Shown here: piece by piece, positions 5,578 to 6,957 of the stretch
Layout of the letters: each line of letters starts with the position of its first letter
Position numbering within the stretch: the stretch's first letter is position 1
NCBI GenBank assembly: GCA_015655255.1
Contig: JAATFJ010000248.1
Span: forward strand, 1 to 6,957
Length of the DNA: 6,957 bases
Direction of reading: 5' to 3'
Origin: Actinomycetales bacterium
GTDB taxonomy: Bacteria > Actinomycetota > Actinomycetes > Actinomycetales > Microbacteriaceae
Notes under the pieces: model-generated
What the model was told of the DNA's origin: nothing
Seen by the model: only the letters and a program-made list of their open reading frames with translations
The model's database searches: none
Made by a program: the position numbers and the translations under genes

Positions 5578-6180
5578 TCACTCCGCGGGCGCTGCCTCTG
5601 TGGCGCCATCGCCCTCGGCGGAACTGTCCTCGTCCTCGGCCGCGGCGGGCACGGAGACGGCGACGATGAGCAGCTCGGGGTCGGCGAGCAGCGTCGCCCC
5701 CTGCGGGAGCGCGACGTCGGCGGCCGTGATGTGCGCACCGTCTTCGAGCCCCTCGACGGAGATCTCGACATGCTCGGGGATGTGCGTGGCCTCGACCTCG
5801 ATGGTGAGCGAGGTCGCATCGAGGTTCGCGATGGTTCCGGACGCGGACTCACCGGAGACGAGGATCGGGACGTCGACCTGGATCTTCTCGCCCTTCTTCA
5901 CGACGAGGAGGTCGATGTGCTCGATGATCTGGCGCACCGGGTCCTTCTGCACATCCTTGACGAGCGCGAGCTGGGCGGTGCCCTGGATGTCGAGCTCGAG
6001 GAGCGCGTTGGCGCGCCGGATGATGAGGGACACCTGGTGACCCGGCAGCGCGATGTGCACGGGGTCGGTGCCGTGGCCGTAGAGGACGGCCGGAATCTTG
6101 CCGGCTGCGCGCAGGCGGCGAGCGAATCCCTTACCGAAGTTCTCGCGAAGCTCGGCGTGGACCTGGGTGTCGTCAGACAT
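5578..6180 (-). CDS. rplY: 50S ribosomal protein L25, CTC/TL5 type
   Basis: This 200-residue protein is the long, two-domain form of L25 (general stress protein CTC or TL5), which binds 5S rRNA in the large subunit. The N-terminal domain (about 1-93) holds the family blocks GKGFARRLRAAGKIPAVLYG at 16-35 and KDVQKDPVRQIIEHIDL at 75-91. The C-terminal beta domain (about 98-178) includes KGEKIQVDVPILVSGES, ATHIPEHVEISVEGLEDG at 131-148, and LPQGATLLADPELLIV. A tail rich in Ala, Glu and Asp (180-200) follows, as is common in actinobacterial L25. The ATG at 6180 has a near-ideal ribosome binding site, AGAAGGAG (6187-6194), six bases upstream. It heads the rplY-pth pair, and its leader contains two stem-loops that could affect translation. 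Confidence 0.97.
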   Translation of the reverse strand: MSDDTQVHAELRENFGKGFARRLRAAGKIPAVLYGHGTDPVHIALPGHQVSLIIRRANALLELDIQGTAQLALVKDVQKDPVRQIIEHIDLLVVKKGEKIQVDVPILVSGESASGTIANLDATSLTIEVEATHIPEHVEISVEGLEDGAHITAADVALPQGATLLADPELLIVAVSVPAAAEDEDSSAEGDGATEAAPAE

Positions 6181-6186
6181 GAGGTT

Positions 6187-6194
6187 CTCCTTCT
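6187..6194 (-). promoter_or_regulatory. Ribosome binding site of rplY
   Basis: On the minus strand AGAAGGAG lies six bases before the ATG. It is the strongest Shine-Dalgarno match in the window and fixes the rplY start. A hairpin (6197-6221) ends only two bases upstream of it. Confidence 0.85.
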
Positions 6195-6196
6195 GG

Positions 6197-6269
6197 CACG
6201 CGGCGAACGCCTCGCCGTGTGGTGGTCTTCTGTATCGGCTTCTCGAACGCGGACACGAGAAGAAAGCCG
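6197..6269 (-). promoter_or_regulatory. Structured 5' leader of rplY: two predicted stem-loops
   Basis: Proximal hairpin: 6201-6206 pairs with 6212-6217 (6 bp, 5-base loop), extended after one mismatch by 6197-6199 with 6219-6221. Distal hairpin: 6239-6245 pairs with 6256-6262 (7 bp, 10-base loop), extended across a 4-base bulge by 6236-6238 with 6267-6269. Both lie in the likely untranslated leader and the proximal one adjoins the ribosome binding site. Ribosomal protein genes, including rplY in gammaproteobacteria, are often autoregulated through such leaders. Whether this one is regulatory is inference. Confidence 0.35.
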
Positions 6270-6344
6270 CGAGGCCCGCTTCGCCGCGTCGATCACGGAT
6301 GCCCGCGCACGCACGAAAACATCCCTCGCCGAGGAACTCCCTCC

Positions 6345-6350
6345 ATGGTA
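6345..6350 (-). promoter_or_regulatory. Possible -10 hexamer (TACCAT) for rplY
   Basis: On the minus strand TACCAT fits the actinobacterial TANNNT -10 pattern and would start a leader of about 158 bases ahead of rplY. It lies 15 bases from the plus-strand hexamer TAGGCT, so the two would form a compact divergent promoter region. No clear -35 is seen, and other start points in 6222-6360 cannot be excluded. Confidence 0.3.
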
Positions 6351-6364
6351 GCGGATGAGAGCGC

Positions 6365-6370
6365 TAGGCT
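6365..6370 (+). promoter_or_regulatory. Likely -10 hexamer (TAGGCT) for the 41-residue membrane peptide gene
   Basis: TAGGCT is the same hexamer used before xthA. Here it lies 45 bases before the ATG at 6410, giving a leader of about 33 bases that contains a ribosome binding site. This gene would therefore be leadered rather than leaderless. Confidence 0.5.
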
Positions 6371-6409
6371 GGAAACAACGTCCTGTCCCGCAGAATCCGG
6401 AGCACCCGC

Positions 6410-6535
6410 ATGTTCGATGACGTCTTCTTCACCCACGCCGTTCTCTGGTTCTTCGTCGTGGTGTCCGCAGTCGCCACCGTCGGCCTGATCGCTGCCCTGT
6501 TCTCGATGGGGCGTGCAGGAAACCGCAAGGACTGA
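6410..6535 (+). CDS. Small single-span membrane protein (41 aa), unrecognised
   Basis: ATG at 6410 opens a 41-codon frame ending at the TGA at 6533-6535. The product begins MFDDVFFTH, continues with a hydrophobic helix of about 23 residues (about 10-32, including LWFFVVVSAVATVGLIAALF), and ends with the basic tail MGRAGNRKD. The acidic N terminus and basic C terminus suggest the N terminus outside and the C terminus inside. GGAG (6399-6402) lies seven bases before the start, and a TAGGCT promoter lies upstream. A promoter, a ribosome binding site and a coherent transmembrane design together make a real gene likely despite its size. I do not recognise a family. It precedes gnd in the same direction by 101 bases, but nothing ties it functionally to gnd. 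Confidence 0.65.
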   Translation: MFDDVFFTHAVLWFFVVVSAVATVGLIAALFSMGRAGNRKD

Positions 6536-6570
6536 GTCGTCTGCGGCCATACCGCACGCCCGGATCCGAG

Positions 6571-6576
6571 TAATCT
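6571..6576 (+). promoter_or_regulatory. Possible -10 hexamer (TAATCT) for gnd
   Basis: TAATCT in the 101-bp gap before gnd fits the TANNNT pattern and would give a leader of about 54 bases ending in the GGAAGG ribosome binding site. The -35 region is not recognisable. Confidence 0.3.
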
Positions 6577-6636
6577 GAAACCCGCTCGGCGGACCCGCTG
6601 GGACCACGAGCATCCCCGCTTATGGAAGGTGCACCA

Positions 6637-6957
6637 ATGTCCTCTGCCGGCACGGCAAACATCGGAGTCGTCGGACTCGCCGTCATGGGTTCGAACCTGG
6701 CCCGCAACCTCGCCAGCCGCGAGGGCAACACCGTCGCGATCTTCAACCGCAGCTACGAGAAGACGCAGACACTTCTCGACGAGCACCCCGAGGCGGGCTT
6801 CGTCCCCGCCTCGACCTATGCGGAGTTCGCGGCGAGTCTGCAGAAGCCACGCACGGCGATCATCATGGTCAAGGCCGGCGCAGGCACGGACGCCGTGATC
6901 CAGGCGCTCACCGAGGTCTTCGAGCCGGGCGACATCATCGTCGACGGCGGCAACGCG
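6637..6957 (+). CDS. gnd: 6-phosphogluconate dehydrogenase (decarboxylating), N-terminal part (3' end outside window)
   Basis: The first 107 codons of Gnd are present. The enzyme oxidises and decarboxylates 6-phosphogluconate to ribulose 5-phosphate, making NADPH in the oxidative pentose phosphate pathway. The Rossmann dinucleotide loop is GLAVMGSNLARN (13-24). FNRS (36-39) matches the 2'-phosphate-binding Asn-Arg-Ser of NADP-dependent enzymes. The conserved IIMVKAG (75-81) and VDGGNA (102-107) follow, the latter containing the substrate-contacting Asn. ATG 6637 was chosen because GGAAGG (6624-6629) lies seven bases upstream. An in-frame ATG at 6622 would add five residues but overlaps that site. 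Whether the protein is the long (about 470 residues) or short (about 300 residues) form cannot be seen, although the absence of an early stop and the general pattern fit the long form. Confidence 0.95.
   Translation, partial: MSSAGTANIGVVGLAVMGSNLARNLASREGNTVAIFNRSYEKTQTLLDEHPEAGFVPASTYAEFAASLQKPRTAIIMVKAGAGTDAVIQALTEVFEPGDIIVDGGNA

Noticed and set aside
4933..6351. Long plus-strand open frame (472 codons) across pth and rplY
   Set aside because: Both minus-strand genes carry complete family motifs. The plus-strand product is a charged, low-complexity shadow with no promoter or ribosome binding site.
1..6957. Mobile elements, CRISPR arrays, tRNA/rRNA genes, toxin-antitoxin or defence systems
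   Set aside because: No transposase, integrase, regular repeat-spacer array, tRNA-like fold or toxin-antitoxin gene pair could be recognised. The gene content is housekeeping and composition is uniform.

Overview
This window reads as an ordinary chromosomal segment of a high-GC Gram-positive actinobacterium, most likely Microbacteriaceae and plausibly Microbacterium. The evidence is the strongly G/C-ending codons, GTG starts, TAGGNT -10 hexamers placed for leaderless transcription, an actinobacterial-type SdhB tail, a two-domain L25 with an acidic tail, and a Pro/Ala-rich DUF4190-like membrane protein. The genus is inferred from these traits and from gene order, not from a database search.

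Layout. Positions 1-216 hold the 3' end of sdhB (succinate dehydrogenase iron-sulfur subunit). A 219-bp gap follows, with a 14-bp tandem repeat and a palindromic arrangement of four ATCAGGC/GCCTGAT words. Then come five plus-strand genes: an unrecognised small membrane protein (436-825), a YihY/BrkB-family membrane protein (953-1918), exodeoxyribonuclease III (1928-2767), tryptophanyl-tRNA synthetase (2798-3805) and a proline-rich DUF4190-like membrane protein (3829-4854). A strong intrinsic terminator at 4870-4905 closes this block. Two minus-strand translation genes converge on it: rplY (6180-5578) followed by pth (5502-4921), with a hairpin between them. A divergent intergenic region (6181-6409) carries the rplY leader, with two stem-loops, and a promoter for a 41-residue single-span membrane peptide (6410-6535). 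The window ends inside gnd, 6-phosphogluconate dehydrogenase (6637 onward).

How the genes work together. Most are housekeeping genes: TCA cycle and respiration (SdhB), base-excision repair (ExoIII), tRNA charging (TrpRS), rescue of peptidyl-tRNA (Pth), the 5S rRNA-binding protein L25, and the oxidative pentose phosphate pathway (Gnd). The rplY-pth pair is a widely conserved translation neighbourhood. The plus-strand genes sit close together, but four in a row (953, 1928, 2798, 3829) each have TAGGNT beginning exactly 12 bases before the start codon. This suggests that each is transcribed from its own leaderless promoter rather than only as part of one operon.

I found no mobile element, CRISPR array, RNA gene or defence system, and no clear new multi-gene system. 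The observations most worth following are the leaderless promoter series, the ATCAGGC palindromic repeat after sdhB, the structured rplY leader, and two unrecognised small membrane proteins.
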